57,576 nt of DNA from an uncultured bacterium (GTDB lineage: Bacteria; Verrucomicrobiota; Lentisphaeria; Victivallales; Victivallaceae), in the NCBI GenBank assembly GCA_949297015.1, contig CASFRF010000010.1:1-57576 (forward strand). The letters run 5' to 3'. Positions 34,243 to 41,535 of the stretch are shown piece by piece. Position numbers and translations under genes: made by a program. The stretch's first letter is position 1, and each line of letters opens with the position of its first letter. Below the pieces are notes generated by a model, which did not search any database, was not told the DNA's origin, and saw nothing but the letters and a program-made list of their open reading frames with translations.

Positions 34243-36258
34243 ATGCTTCCGAATCTTTCCGTTCTGGCACGGGTGGAGACGCTGCTCTTCCTCCTGACCA
34301 TCGCCACCGCCGCGGCGCTGCTGCTCAAAAAATTCCGGATCCCCTACACCATCGGTCTGGTGCCGGTGGGGATTCTGATCGCCGCGCTGATCGGCTTCCT
34401 CCCGCGGCTGGAGGAGTTCCGCAACCTGCAGCTGGGCCAGGAGCTGATCATGTATGTGCTGCTGCCGGCGCTGATCTTCGACGCCTCGATCAATCTCGAC
34501 GTCCGGCTGCTTCGGCGGTACCTCTATCCCACGTTGATGCTGGCCGCGCCGGGGCTGGTGATCGCCACGGTGCTCACCGGGCTGGGGATGCACTACCTCG
34601 GCGGGCTGACCATGGGTGGAGCGATGATCTTCGGCGCGTTGATCTCGGCCACCGACCCGGTGGCGGTGATCTCGCTGTTTGAGCTGGTGGGTGCGCCGCG
34701 GCGGCTGCGGATTCTGGTCGACGGCGAAAGTCTGTTCAATGACGCCACCGCCATCGCCATGTTCAACGTGGTGATCGGCGTGGTGCTGACCGGAGCCGCC
34801 TTCACCTGGACCACCGCGCTGAGCGGCGCCTGGGAGTTCTGCTGGGCCTTCTTCGGCGGTCTGCTGGCCGGGGCGGTGCTGGGCTGGATCATGAGCTACC
34901 TGATGGCCGCGGCCGGAGATGATCCGCATCTGAAGGTGGCGCTCTCGATCCTGCTGGCCTACGTCTCGTTCCTGGTCGCCGACCGGGTGTTGAAGGTCTC
35001 CGGGGTGATGGCGGTGCTCGGCGCGGGGGTGATGGTCAGTTACTTCAGCACCACCCAGTTCAATGAACGGGCGCGCGGCTATCTCCGGGACTTCTGGGCG
35101 TTCATGTCCTTTCTGGCCAACAGCGCCATCTTTCTGCTGCTGGGCTTCACCGAGACCAAAATTCTGTTCGCCACCGAAGGCGGCGCCACCCTCCGGATGA
35201 TCGTGGTGGGCATTCTGGCCATTCAACTGGCCCGGCTGGTGGTGGTGTTCGGACTCTGTCCGCTGCTCGGACGCGGCGCCGACCGGATCAGTTTCGCCTA
35301 TCAGCTGGTGATGTTCTGGGGTGGCCTGCGGGGGGCGGTGCCGCTGGCGCTGGTCTTCAGCATCCCGGCGGACTACCCGGAGCGGACCGCCATTCTGCAA
35401 ATCACCCTAGCGGTGGTGCTGTTCACGCTGCTGGTGCAGGGGCTGACCACCCGGAAACTGCTGCACTTCTTCAAACTGGATGAACCGGACCGGTACTCGC
35501 TGCTCACCCGCTGGTCGGTGCTGCGCCGGGCCCGGCAGGCGGGGCTGGAGCGGCTGCGCCGGGCCGCCCGGTTCCCGTTGTTCCCGCCGGAGCTGACCGC
35601 CGAAGTGACCGCCGAATATGAACAGAAACTGCAGCAGGCCGCCCAATATCCGGCTCCCGACGCGGAGGCCGACCGCCGCGCCCTGGCCCGGGTGCTGTGG
35701 CAGCGGGCGCTGAGCGTGGAACGGAGCGCCTTCGACCGCTATTTCCGCAGCGGCCTGCTCAGCGAGCGCTGCTGTCGGAAGCTGATTCTGCTGAACGGCG
35801 CCATGACCCAGGAACTGAGCGAGTTCCGGTGGCCCCGGCCGGAAGCGGAAGCGGCCGAACTGGCCTGGCTCACCCCCCGTACCGCCGACGCGGCGCGGGT
35901 GCGCGAGGCGTTCACCGCGGGTGTGGCGCTGGCGGCGGCGGCGCTGGAGGCCGAAACGGCCATCGACCCGCGGCTGGAGGAGCTCGTGCCGGAGGAGGCG
36001 GCCAACTGCCGGGCGTTCTACCGGCAGCGCCGGGAATTTCTGCAAACCCGGCTTCAGGTGCTGCGGGAGCGGAATCCGCAGGCGCTCGAGCAGGCCCGGG
36101 CCTATGCGTTGCGCTATCTGGTCTTCGACCGCGAACTGGAGGTGGTGCGCGACGCCTTCGCCCGCGATGAGCTCGACGCGGTGGACTTCGATCAGCTCGA
36201 AGGGTTCATCCGCCGCCGGCAGCAGGAGCAGTCGGAATCGGGAGAGACCCCGGCATGA
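34243..36258 (+). CDS. CPA1-family Na+(K+)/H+ antiporter with long cytosolic tail (NhaP-like)
   Basis: The protein has 671 aa. The membrane part (about 1-405, roughly 12 helices) carries NhaP hallmarks: ALIFDASINLD, LISATDPVAVISLFELVGAP (TM5 with the ATDP motif) and VDGESLFNDATAIAMF (TM6 with the ND pair). WGGLRGAVPLAL (TM11) is also diagnostic. The remaining 260 or so residues form a charged soluble domain resembling the C-terminal extension of large NhaP/SOS1-type exchangers. It is placed between an RND pump and its probable two-component regulator, overlapping the regulator start by 4 nt, so it is co-expressed with efflux and may adjust ion or pH balance. Ion specificity is not resolvable. 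Confidence 0.92.
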   Translation: MLPNLSVLARVETLLFLLTIATAAALLLKKFRIPYTIGLVPVGILIAALIGFLPRLEEFRNLQLGQELIMYVLLPALIFDASINLDVRLLRRYLYPTLMLAAPGLVIATVLTGLGMHYLGGLTMGGAMIFGALISATDPVAVISLFELVGAPRRLRILVDGESLFNDATAIAMFNVVIGVVLTGAAFTWTTALSGAWEFCWAFFGGLLAGAVLGWIMSYLMAAAGDDPHLKVALSILLAYVSFLVADRVLKVSGVMAVLGAGVMVSYFSTTQFNERARGYLRDFWAFMSFLANSAIFLLLGFTETKILFATEGGATLRMIVVGILAIQLARLVVVFGLCPLLGRGADRISFAYQLVMFWGGLRGAVPLALVFSIPADYPERTAILQITLAVVLFTLLVQGLTTRKLLHFFKLDEPDRYSLLTRWSVLRRARQAGLERLRRAARFPLFPPELTAEVTAEYEQKLQQAAQYPAPDAEADRRALARVLWQRALSVERSAFDRYFRSGLLSERCCRKLILLNGAMTQELSEFRWPRPEAEAAELAWLTPRTADAARVREAFTAGVALAAAALEAETAIDPRLEELVPEEAANCRAFYRQRREFLQTRLQVLRERNPQALEQARAYALRYLVFDRELEVVRDAFARDELDAVDFDQLEGFIRRRQQEQSESGETPA

Positions 36259-36923
36259 GGGTGCTCCTGATCGAGGATGACCGGCGGACCGCCGATTTCA
36301 TTCTGAAGGGTCTGCGGCAGGCCGGATTTTCCACCGTTCACGCCGCGGACGGCGAGGACGGCGTGTTCAAGGCGCGCAGCGAAGCCTTTGATCTGGCGGT
36401 GATCGACCTGATGCTGCCCCGGCTCGACGGTTTTCAGGTGATCGAAAAGATCCGGGCGGCGGGACTCAACCAGCCGATCATTGTCTTGAGCGCCCGCAAT
36501 GCGGTGGAGGACAAGGTCCGCGGGCTGGAGTGCGGCAGCGACGACTATCTGGTCAAGCCCTTCGCCTTCGCCGAACTGCTGGCCCGGATTCAGGCGCAGC
36601 TGCGCCGGAGTTCCGCCCTGCCCGATCCGATGAAGCTGGAAGTGGCGGATCTGGAGCTCGATTTGCGCAGTCGCAAGGTCAGTCGAGCCGGTGTCCGGAT
36701 CGAGCTCCAGCCCCGGGAGTACGCGCTGCTGGAGTATCTGATGCGCAATACCGGGAAGGTGGTCTCCAAGACCATGATCATGGAGCACGTCTGGGAGTAC
36801 AACTTCGATCCCGGAACCAATGTGGTGGAGGCCCGGATCTACCGGCTGCGGGAGAAAATCGACAAACCGTTCGGGCGGGAGCTTCTGCACACCATCCGGG
36901 GCGTCGGCTATGTTCTGGAGTAA
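36255..36923 (+). CDS. OmpR/PhoB-family response regulator (CusR/CopR-like)
   Basis: The protein has 222 aa. The receiver domain has acidic LIEDD near the N-terminus, the phospho-acceptor Asp in LAVIDLMLPRLDGF (about residue 51), Ser/Thr in IVLSARN and Lys in YLVKPFAFAELLARI. The C-terminal winged helix has LQPREYALLEYLMRN, VSKTMIMEHVW and RIYRLREKID ending RGVGYVLE. The closest known style is CusR/CopR, which activates efflux genes by binding direct repeats upstream of promoters. The start overlaps the antiporter stop, and the cognate kinase overlaps its 3' end by 14 nt. Candidate targets are the two promoters at 38545-38601 and 39080-39136. Confidence 0.94.
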   Translation: MRVLLIEDDRRTADFILKGLRQAGFSTVHAADGEDGVFKARSEAFDLAVIDLMLPRLDGFQVIEKIRAAGLNQPIIVLSARNAVEDKVRGLECGSDDYLVKPFAFAELLARIQAQLRRSSALPDPMKLEVADLELDLRSRKVSRAGVRIELQPREYALLEYLMRNTGKVVSKTMIMEHVWEYNFDPGTNVVEARIYRLREKIDKPFGRELLHTIRGVGYVLE

Positions 36924-38532
36924 ACTGTCGTGCCGCCTCCGTCCCCGCACCCTCAAAGCCCGGATGGTGCTGGCCTTCGCCGTCTGGTTCGCGATCTCGT
37001 CGCTGGCGATCTTCATTCTGATCTATTTGCTGCTGCGGAGCTGGCTGTTGGCCGGTTTCGATTCCCGGCTCCGGCTGGCCGAACAGGAGTTCCGCGACCT
37101 GTACCTCACCGGCGGGCGCTCGCAGCGCTTCGGCCGGGAGCTGCCCCTCTCCCGGCTGCCGCGCCGTGACCGTGAGCTGGTTCAAAACCGCTTCCCCGAT
37201 CTTCAGCTGCTCAGCGCCTACCGGCAGCAGGTGGCGAATCAGGTCTTTCTGACCATGCTGGGCGCCCGCGGGGACCGGATCTACGAACTCCGGGCCGAAC
37301 CCGGCGGCGGCCTCTACAGCCGGGAGCTGAATCCGGCCACGCACCTGCCGCTGCTGCAGCGCGCTTTCATCCAGCGCACGCTCCGCGACGGGCGGGAGAA
37401 CACGCTGGTGCTGTTGCGGGATTCCCGAAACGGCGTGCTGACCGCGCCGAACCTGCCGGAGGAGCTCGCCGCCGCCTTGAGATTGCGGACCGGAGAACAC
37501 CCCGCCGACGGCTTCACCACCGAGGTGCTGGCCGGAAGGCGTTTCCGGCTGTTGCGCCGGACCTGGTTTGACGGCTCCCGGCTGGAGCTCGGATTCAACT
37601 GTGAACCGCTCACCGCCCGGCTGCTCAACTACGTCCGGGGGTTCTGGCTGGCGGTGGGGTTGGTGCTGATTCCCGCCACGCTGGGCGGCTGGCTGCTGGC
37701 CCGCCGCTTCACCGCGGGACTCAACCGGATCGGCGAAGCCACGCACCGGATCGCTGCCGGCGATCTCAGCTACCGGGTGCCGACCGCGGACGAAGGCAGC
37801 GAAATCGAGCATCTGGCGCAGCTGTTCAACCAGATGAACGCCAACACCGAACGGCTGTTGAACGAACTCAAGACGGTGACCGACAACGTCGCGCACGACC
37901 TGCGCACCCCGCTGACCCGGATGAAGGGTGAACTGGAGCTGACTCTGAGCGCGCCGGAAGGCCGGCGGAACTACCCCGAACTCTGCGGACTGCTGGCCGA
38001 GGAGTGCGACCGGCTGATCGCCATTCTGAACACCATGCTGGAGATCACCCGTACCAACGCGGGGCACGGCCTGAGCCATTGCCAGGAGTTTCGACTCGAT
38101 CAGACGCTGGCCGCGGCCCATGAGCTGCTGCAGATTCTGGCCGAGGAGAAAGAGCTCGACTTCCGGCTGTGCCTCCCGCCCGAGCCGCTGTTGATCCGGG
38201 GCGATGAATTGAAAATCCAGCGGCTGATCGCCAATCTGGCGGAGAACGCCATCAAGTTCACGCCGCCCGGCGGTCGCGTGGAGCTGGAGCTGAGCGCCGA
38301 GCCGGAGACCGCGATCATCCGGGTGCGCGACACCGGGTGCGGCATCGCGCCGGAGGATCTGCCCCGGCTGTTCGAGCGCTTTTTCCGCGCCGACGCCAGC
38401 CGCCACCTGCCGGGCAACGGGCTGGGCCTGGCGCTGGTGCAGGCGATCGCCCACGCGCACGGCGGCCGGGTGGAGGTCGCAAGCGAGCCGGGGCGGGGAA
38501 CGGTCTTTACGGTTTTTCTGCCGCAAAACTGA
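36910..38532 (+). CDS. Sensor histidine kinase (CusS/heavy-metal-sensor-like)
   Basis: The protein has 540 aa from ATG 36910, which overlaps the regulator stop. It has TM1 (about 18-40), a periplasmic sensor region of about 190 residues, TM2 (about 240-262), a HAMP linker (GLNRIGEATHRIAAGDLSYRVPTADEGSEIEHLAQLFNQM), the dimerisation/phospho-acceptor block VAHDLRTPLTRMKGELEL (His about 332), and ATPase motifs NLAENAIKFTPPGG, RDTGCGIAPEDLPRLFERFFR and NGLGLALVQAIAHAHGG. The periplasmic region shows no obvious His/Cys metal cluster, so the signal is open. It presumably phosphorylates the adjacent regulator. Confidence 0.93.
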   Translation: MFWSKLSCRLRPRTLKARMVLAFAVWFAISSLAIFILIYLLLRSWLLAGFDSRLRLAEQEFRDLYLTGGRSQRFGRELPLSRLPRRDRELVQNRFPDLQLLSAYRQQVANQVFLTMLGARGDRIYELRAEPGGGLYSRELNPATHLPLLQRAFIQRTLRDGRENTLVLLRDSRNGVLTAPNLPEELAAALRLRTGEHPADGFTTEVLAGRRFRLLRRTWFDGSRLELGFNCEPLTARLLNYVRGFWLAVGLVLIPATLGGWLLARRFTAGLNRIGEATHRIAAGDLSYRVPTADEGSEIEHLAQLFNQMNANTERLLNELKTVTDNVAHDLRTPLTRMKGELELTLSAPEGRRNYPELCGLLAEECDRLIAILNTMLEITRTNAGHGLSHCQEFRLDQTLAAAHELLQILAEEKELDFRLCLPPEPLLIRGDELKIQRLIANLAENAIKFTPPGGRVELELSAEPETAIIRVRDTGCGIAPEDLPRLFERFFRADASRHLPGNGLGLALVQAIAHAHGGRVEVASEPGRGTVFTVFLPQN

Positions 38533-38544
38533 GCTTTTTGTCTC

Positions 38545-38601
38545 AATCTAACCAAATGGTCATCTTACAGTCAGCCTCCGGTCATCGGCATGTACTATAC
38601 T
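38545..38601 (+). promoter_or_regulatory. Activator-type promoter with 11-bp-phased GTCA repeats, copy 1 (upstream of small lipoprotein)
   Basis: AATCTAACCAAA at 38545-38556, then GTCA at 38559, 38570 and 38581 (exact 11-bp period), and a -10 TATACT at 38596-38601. There is no recognisable -35. A second copy lies 535 bp downstream with the same spacing. This is the layout expected for an OmpR/PhoB-type activator. Confidence 0.7.
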
Positions 38602-38682
38602 ATTGAGCAAGGCCGGGGATAAAGCGGTCACTCGGCACCTGAACACGACACAACCATTTAACAACACAACAGAGGAAACAAG

Positions 38683-38916
38683 ATGAAATCGCTTTTCATC
38701 AGTGCGCTGATCGCCGGTGCCGCCATGGGTTTTCTGGCCGGCTGCGGAGATCAGGAGAGCTCCGGAGCTCCGGGTGCTGCCGTGGTCGAGGAAGTGGAGG
38801 TGACCGAGACGGTCACCGCGGTGCCGGCGGCGGCCGAGAAGGCGGTCTCCGACACGGCGGCGGCAGCCGCTGACGCGGCGGCAGCCGTAAAAGCCGACGT
38901 TAACGCCGCGAAGTAA
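38683..38916 (+). CDS. Small Ala/Val/Glu-rich lipoprotein
   Basis: The protein has 77 aa. The signal peptide ends GFLAGC (Cys at about residue 21). The mature peptide is about 57 residues: an acidic/valine segment (VVEEVEVTETVTAV) and an Ala-rich helix with scattered Lys (AAAEKAVSDTAAAAADAAAAVKADVNAAK), similar in style to small helical envelope lipoproteins. GAGGA lies upstream. It is a single gene between the phased-repeat promoter and a strong terminator, directly after the two-component system. Function unknown; a stress-induced envelope role is inferred from context. Confidence 0.75.
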   Translation: MKSLFISALIAGAAMGFLAGCGDQESSGAPGAAVVEEVEVTETVTAVPAAAEKAVSDTAAAAADAAAAVKADVNAAK

Positions 38917-39007
38917 AATTCAAGGCGTTTTCGTACCGGGAATGGCGTCGCGGAATTCCCCGCACCCCTCAAGGCGCCACAGATGGATTTGCCCATCTGT
39001 CCCGGTG

Positions 39008-39050
39008 GCGACGGAATGGCATGACTCCAGCCGTTCCGTCGCTTTCTTTT
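39008..39050 (+). terminator. Rho-independent terminator of the small lipoprotein gene
   Basis: GCGACGGAATGGC (39008-39020) pairs with GCCGTTCCGTCGC (39030-39042) (13 bp, one G-T), followed by TTTCTTTT. An additional hairpin, ACAGATGG/CCATCTGT, lies upstream near 38980-39000. No gene is seen between 38917 and here. Confidence 0.9.
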
Positions 39051-39079
39051 ATCCCGTCGCCACGACCGCCCCCCCCCGG

Positions 39080-39136
39080 AATCTAACCAAACGATCATAT
39101 TCCGGTCAAATTCCGGCGAATTTCCCGGCGTATATT
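39080..39136 (+). promoter_or_regulatory. Activator-type promoter with 11-bp-phased repeats, copy 2
   Basis: AATCTAACCAAA (39080-39091), then ATCA at 39094, GTCA at 39105 and GCGA at 39116 (11-bp period), and -10 TATATT at 39131-39136. It aligns without gaps to copy 1; 24 of the first 29 positions are identical. The direct repeat ATTCCGG also recurs 11 bp apart (39099, 39110). Confidence 0.68.
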
Positions 39137-39142
39137 GTATTT

Positions 39143-39404
39143 TCAAGTACAAATCCCGGACGGACCCGCCCGGGATCAGGCCTGAATCGAACAGCTGACT
39201 GGAAAGGAGGTCCAACGACAAACCACGTCATCGACGCCGGCTGCTGCATGCGCCGGATCGGGGTCCGAGGCCCCGCCTCCCGCCGCAAAGCGCCGGTGCC
39301 GGGCAACGGGAATCCGGAGTTGCCGGAAGTCCCCCTCCGCTGAGCGCGGAGTTCAGCGGCTCCGGAACCGTCGAACGGGATTGTCCCTCTTGGACAATCC
39401 CGTT
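39143..39404 (+). ncRNA. Candidate regulated small RNA or small-peptide transcript
   Basis: A promoter (39080-39136) and a strong terminator (39374-39404) delimit a predicted transcript of about 260 nt. It contains AAAGGAGG (39203-39210), a perfect ribosome-binding sequence, but no ATG, GTG or TTG follows within 30 nt. The first ATG (39248) would give a 31-aa Arg/Pro-rich peptide without its own binding site. An ACG codon sits 4 nt after the sequence at 39215. It could be an sRNA, a non-canonically started peptide, or a decayed gene; the product is not recognised. Confidence 0.35.
39374..39404 (+). terminator. Rho-independent terminator of the orphan transcript
   Basis: A perfect 13-bp stem AACGGGATTGTCC / GGACAATCCCGTT with loop CTCTT, followed by TTGCCTGTTT. 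ribB converges on it from the other strand (ends at 39424). Confidence 0.87.
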
Positions 39405-39423
39405 TTGCCTGTTTCCGGGGGAC

Positions 39424-40047
39424 TCAGGCGGGCACGGAGGAGGCCTCCAGAAAGGCCCGCAACTCCGCAATCGTACCCCAGCGGAGACCATGCCGCGCCT
39501 TGAAGCGCGCCAGTTCCGCCCGCCGGGCCATGGTCCCGTCCTCGTTCAAGATCTCGCAGAGCACCCCCACCGGCCGCAGTCCGGCCAGCCGGGCCAGCTC
39601 CACCACCCCTTCGGTGTGCCCGGCGCGCTCGCGCACGCCGCCCGGCCGGGCGATCAGCGGGAAGACGTGCCCCGGCGAATAGAAGTCCTCCAGCACGCTG
39701 CCGGGATCGGCCAGTCGCCGCACCGTCCGGGAGCGGTCGAACGCAGAAATGCCGGTGGTGTTCCCCGCAATCGCATCCACGCTCTGGGAAAATGCCGTGT
39801 GCCGCGGATCGGGGCGGCCGCCCGGTTCCGCCAGTTGCAGCCGTCGCGCCTCCTCCGGCGCCAGCGGCACGCACAACAGCCCCCGGGCGTAGGTGACCAG
39901 AAAATTGATGACCTCCGGCGTGGCCAGTTCCGCCGCCGCCACCAGATCGCCCTCGTTTTCCCGACCTTCGTCATCGGTCAGGATCACCACCTCGCCGCGC
40001 GCGAACGCGGCGACCACCTCCGGAATCGGATCGGAGAACTCACCCAT
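39424..40047 (-). CDS. ribB: 3,4-dihydroxy-2-butanone 4-phosphate synthase
   Basis: The protein has 207 aa. It contains ILTDDEGRENEGDLVAAAE (about 22-40, the metal-binding acidic loop), VTYARGLLCVPLA, DAIAGNTTGISAFDRSRTVRRL and SPGHVFPLIARPGGVRERAGHTEGVVELARLAG, the complete RibB signature set, then VLCEILNEDGTMARR. It makes the four-carbon precursor of riboflavin from ribulose-5-phosphate. There is no GTP cyclohydrolase II (RibA) fusion, as many bacteria have. An FMN riboswitch precedes it, so expression falls when FMN is plentiful. Confidence 0.96.
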   Translation of the reverse strand: MGEFSDPIPEVVAAFARGEVVILTDDEGRENEGDLVAAAELATPEVINFLVTYARGLLCVPLAPEEARRLQLAEPGGRPDPRHTAFSQSVDAIAGNTTGISAFDRSRTVRRLADPGSVLEDFYSPGHVFPLIARPGGVRERAGHTEGVVELARLAGLRPVGVLCEILNEDGTMARRAELARFKARHGLRWGTIAELRAFLEASSVPA

Positions 40048-40067
40048 CGACTCACCTCAAACCAAAG

Positions 40068-40089
40068 CCCCGGAGCCGCCGCTCCGGGG
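40068..40089 (-). promoter_or_regulatory. Expression-platform hairpin of the ribB leader
   Basis: A 9-bp stem CCCCGGAGC / GCTCCGGGG with a 4-nt loop, between the FMN aptamer and the GAGGTG ribosome-binding site. On the minus strand it is followed by CTTTGGTTTG, so it could be a weak terminator or part of a binding-site switch. Confidence 0.5.
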
Positions 40090-40136
40090 TCGACCACCGG
40101 GCAGCTGCGCCCATTCACGCCACGCAGTTGCCGCCC

Positions 40137-40255
40137 CCTCTCTCTTCCCGACTGTACGGTCGGCGCCGGAGTTCCACCGGCTCGGCCCGGCCGCCTTCGG
40201 CCGGGTTCGCGGGCTCTCACCGCCGGTCGGGAATCGCACCCGGCCCCGAGGAGGG
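40137..40255 (-). promoter_or_regulatory. FMN riboswitch (RFN element) controlling ribB
   Basis: Read on the minus strand, the leader contains the conserved blocks of the RFN aptamer: CTCGGGGCCGGGTGCGATTC with CCCGACCGGCGGT, GAGAGCCCGCGAACC, CCGGTGGAACTCCGGCGCCGAC and GTACAGTCGGGAAGAGAG. The P1 stem is formed by CCCTC...GAGAGGG. It binds FMN and sits directly upstream of ribB. Confidence 0.95.
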
Positions 40256-40263
40256 TTTGCGAT

Positions 40264-40292
40264 AATATACACCCAGCCGCCGTTTTTTCCAG
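40264..40292 (-). promoter_or_regulatory. Promoter of the ribB leader
   Basis: On the minus strand, CTGGAA (40292-40287), 17 nt, TATATT (40269-40264), about 9 nt before the start of the FMN aptamer. Confidence 0.6.
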
Positions 40293-40298
40293 GCGCGA

Positions 40299-41405
40299 TT
40301 AATAGACGCATTCGCGGCAGGCGGCGGTGAAGGCCTGCAAATTGGCCGGATCGCCGAAGAAAAAGTGGTCGGAGGGCGCGATGATGTATCCGGCGTGATC
40401 CCGGGTCGCCTCAAAACAGTCGAAGACCAGCTTCCGCACCACTTCCGGCGTGCCGCGCTCGAATCCGGCGTTCTGATCGAAGCCGCCGATGAAGAACAGC
40501 CGCTCCCCCACCCGGGCCGAGGCGCTCCGGAGATCGCAGTCGCCGCCCATGGTCGGTGGGGTCATGGTCTCCAGTCCGTCGGCTCCGGATTCGACCACCA
40601 GCTCCAGCATCGGCATCAGGCCACCGCAGAAGTGGTTCACCACCTTGAGCCCGAGCTGGTGAAAGAGCCGGTTCTGCGCCTGATCGAAGGGGAGTCCGAA
40701 CTCGCGGTAGAAGTCGGGACTGATCACGGTGCTGGAACCGGCACCGCCGCCGACTTCGACCAGATCGGCCGGAGTGCCCTCCCACAATTCAGTGACTTGC
40801 AGCGTTTTGGCCAGAATCGCCGTCAGTATTTCGTGGAGCGTCTCCGGTTCATCCATCCCCAGCAGGATCGCCGGCTCGGTCCCGAACAGGCAGCAGAAGC
40901 TCTGCCAGGGACTGCCCTGCCCCGGTGAAAACGGGTGGGAGCGGACGATCCCGAGATCCCCCACCCGCTCCCGGGCCTGCCGCACCGGGGTGAGATCGGC
41001 GGCCACCGGCAGCGGCAGATAGCGGTTCCAGAGTTCAAAATCGGCCACCGTTTTGAGCAGCGGCTCGACATCCCAGACGGTGAAGCGATTCCGGCTGCGC
41101 AGTCGGCGGAGTTCTCCCTCCGGCGTGGTGATCGTCTCCAGCCAGCGGTGATTGCCGTCGTCATCGCATCCGAGGTCGCAAGTCTCCAGTTGCCAGTGGG
41201 CGAAGGCGCCGGGCGCATAGCGGTACTCCGGACTCACATAGATGGCGTAATCAAAGCCGAATCGCCGATTGGCCTCGTACCAGTCGACGCCGTCGAGATA
41301 GGTTTTCAAATAGTAGTCCATCCACCCGTGCACCTGGCAGGGAAGCCGGTCGGGGCGGCCGTTGTTCAGCGCCGTCAGCATCCGTTCGCGCGAAGTCATA
41401 CCCAT
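40299..41405 (-). CDS. Uroporphyrinogen-decarboxylase-like (MtaA/CmuA-type) protein
   Basis: The protein has 368 aa from ATG 41405 (GGGAG upstream; ATG 41399 in frame is an alternative). It begins MTSRERMLTALNNGRPDRLPC, the usual start of the UroD/MtaA superfamily (compare RxRxxxALxGxxPDR). Later come ADLVEVGGGAGSSTVISPDFYREFGLPF, KVVNHFCGGLMPMLELVVESGADGLETM and GYIIAPSDHFFFGDPANLQAFTAAC. In this family the late His and Cys positions bind zinc in methyltransferase members. The divergence from true HemE (which has the N-terminal Arg-rich substrate loop) argues for a corrinoid/methyl-transfer or other metabolic role. Many paralogs are typical of anaerobic Lentisphaerota; the substrate is unknown. 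Confidence 0.82.
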   Translation of the reverse strand: MGMTSRERMLTALNNGRPDRLPCQVHGWMDYYLKTYLDGVDWYEANRRFGFDYAIYVSPEYRYAPGAFAHWQLETCDLGCDDDGNHRWLETITTPEGELRRLRSRNRFTVWDVEPLLKTVADFELWNRYLPLPVAADLTPVRQARERVGDLGIVRSHPFSPGQGSPWQSFCCLFGTEPAILLGMDEPETLHEILTAILAKTLQVTELWEGTPADLVEVGGGAGSSTVISPDFYREFGLPFDQAQNRLFHQLGLKVVNHFCGGLMPMLELVVESGADGLETMTPPTMGGDCDLRSASARVGERLFFIGGFDQNAGFERGTPEVVRKLVFDCFEATRDHAGYIIAPSDHFFFGDPANLQAFTAACRECVY

Positions 41406-41428
41406 GGCGGAGTTCTCCCGTTTTCCAT

Positions 41429-41456
41429 ACCATAACGCCGAACCGGAAAATGACAA
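41429..41456 (-). promoter_or_regulatory. Promoter of the UroD-like gene
   Basis: On the minus strand, TTGTCA (41456-41451), 16 nt, TATGGT (41434-41429), about 24 nt before the ATG at 41405. Confidence 0.6.
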
Positions 41457-41464
41457 GCCGGAAC

Positions 41465-41493
41465 TGGCTGAAACCGCGAAGACGTGCTATAAT
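41465..41493 (+). promoter_or_regulatory. Promoter of the mechanosensitive channel gene
   Basis: Perfect -10 TATAAT (41488-41493), with TGGCTG (41465-41470) 17 nt upstream as a weak -35. Divergent from the UroD-like promoter. Confidence 0.65.
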
Positions 41494-41535
41494 ACCCGAT
41501 ACGAAGCATCACCTCTGAACCAAAGGAGCCGAACC

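Noticed and set aside
30916..35400. Minus-strand open frame of about 1490 codons opposite the RND pump and antiporter
   Set aside because: His/Gln/Arg-rich, no motifs; the plus strand encodes unmistakable AcrB-like and NhaP-like proteins.
38942..39343. 133-codon plus-strand open frame around 39.1 kb
   Set aside because: It crosses the lipoprotein terminator and the second phased promoter, so most of it cannot be one translated gene; only its 3' part lies in the orphan transcript.
38917..39423. Possible CRISPR or repeat array suggested by repeated AATCTAACC and ATTCCGG strings
   Set aside because: Only two copies of the long element, each directly upstream of a -10; no regular spacer-repeat structure. 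Promoter elements explain them. No CRISPR array was seen anywhere in the window.
39984..40311. Short minus-strand open frames upstream of ribB
   Set aside because: They lie within the FMN riboswitch and its leader; the conserved RNA blocks explain the sequence.
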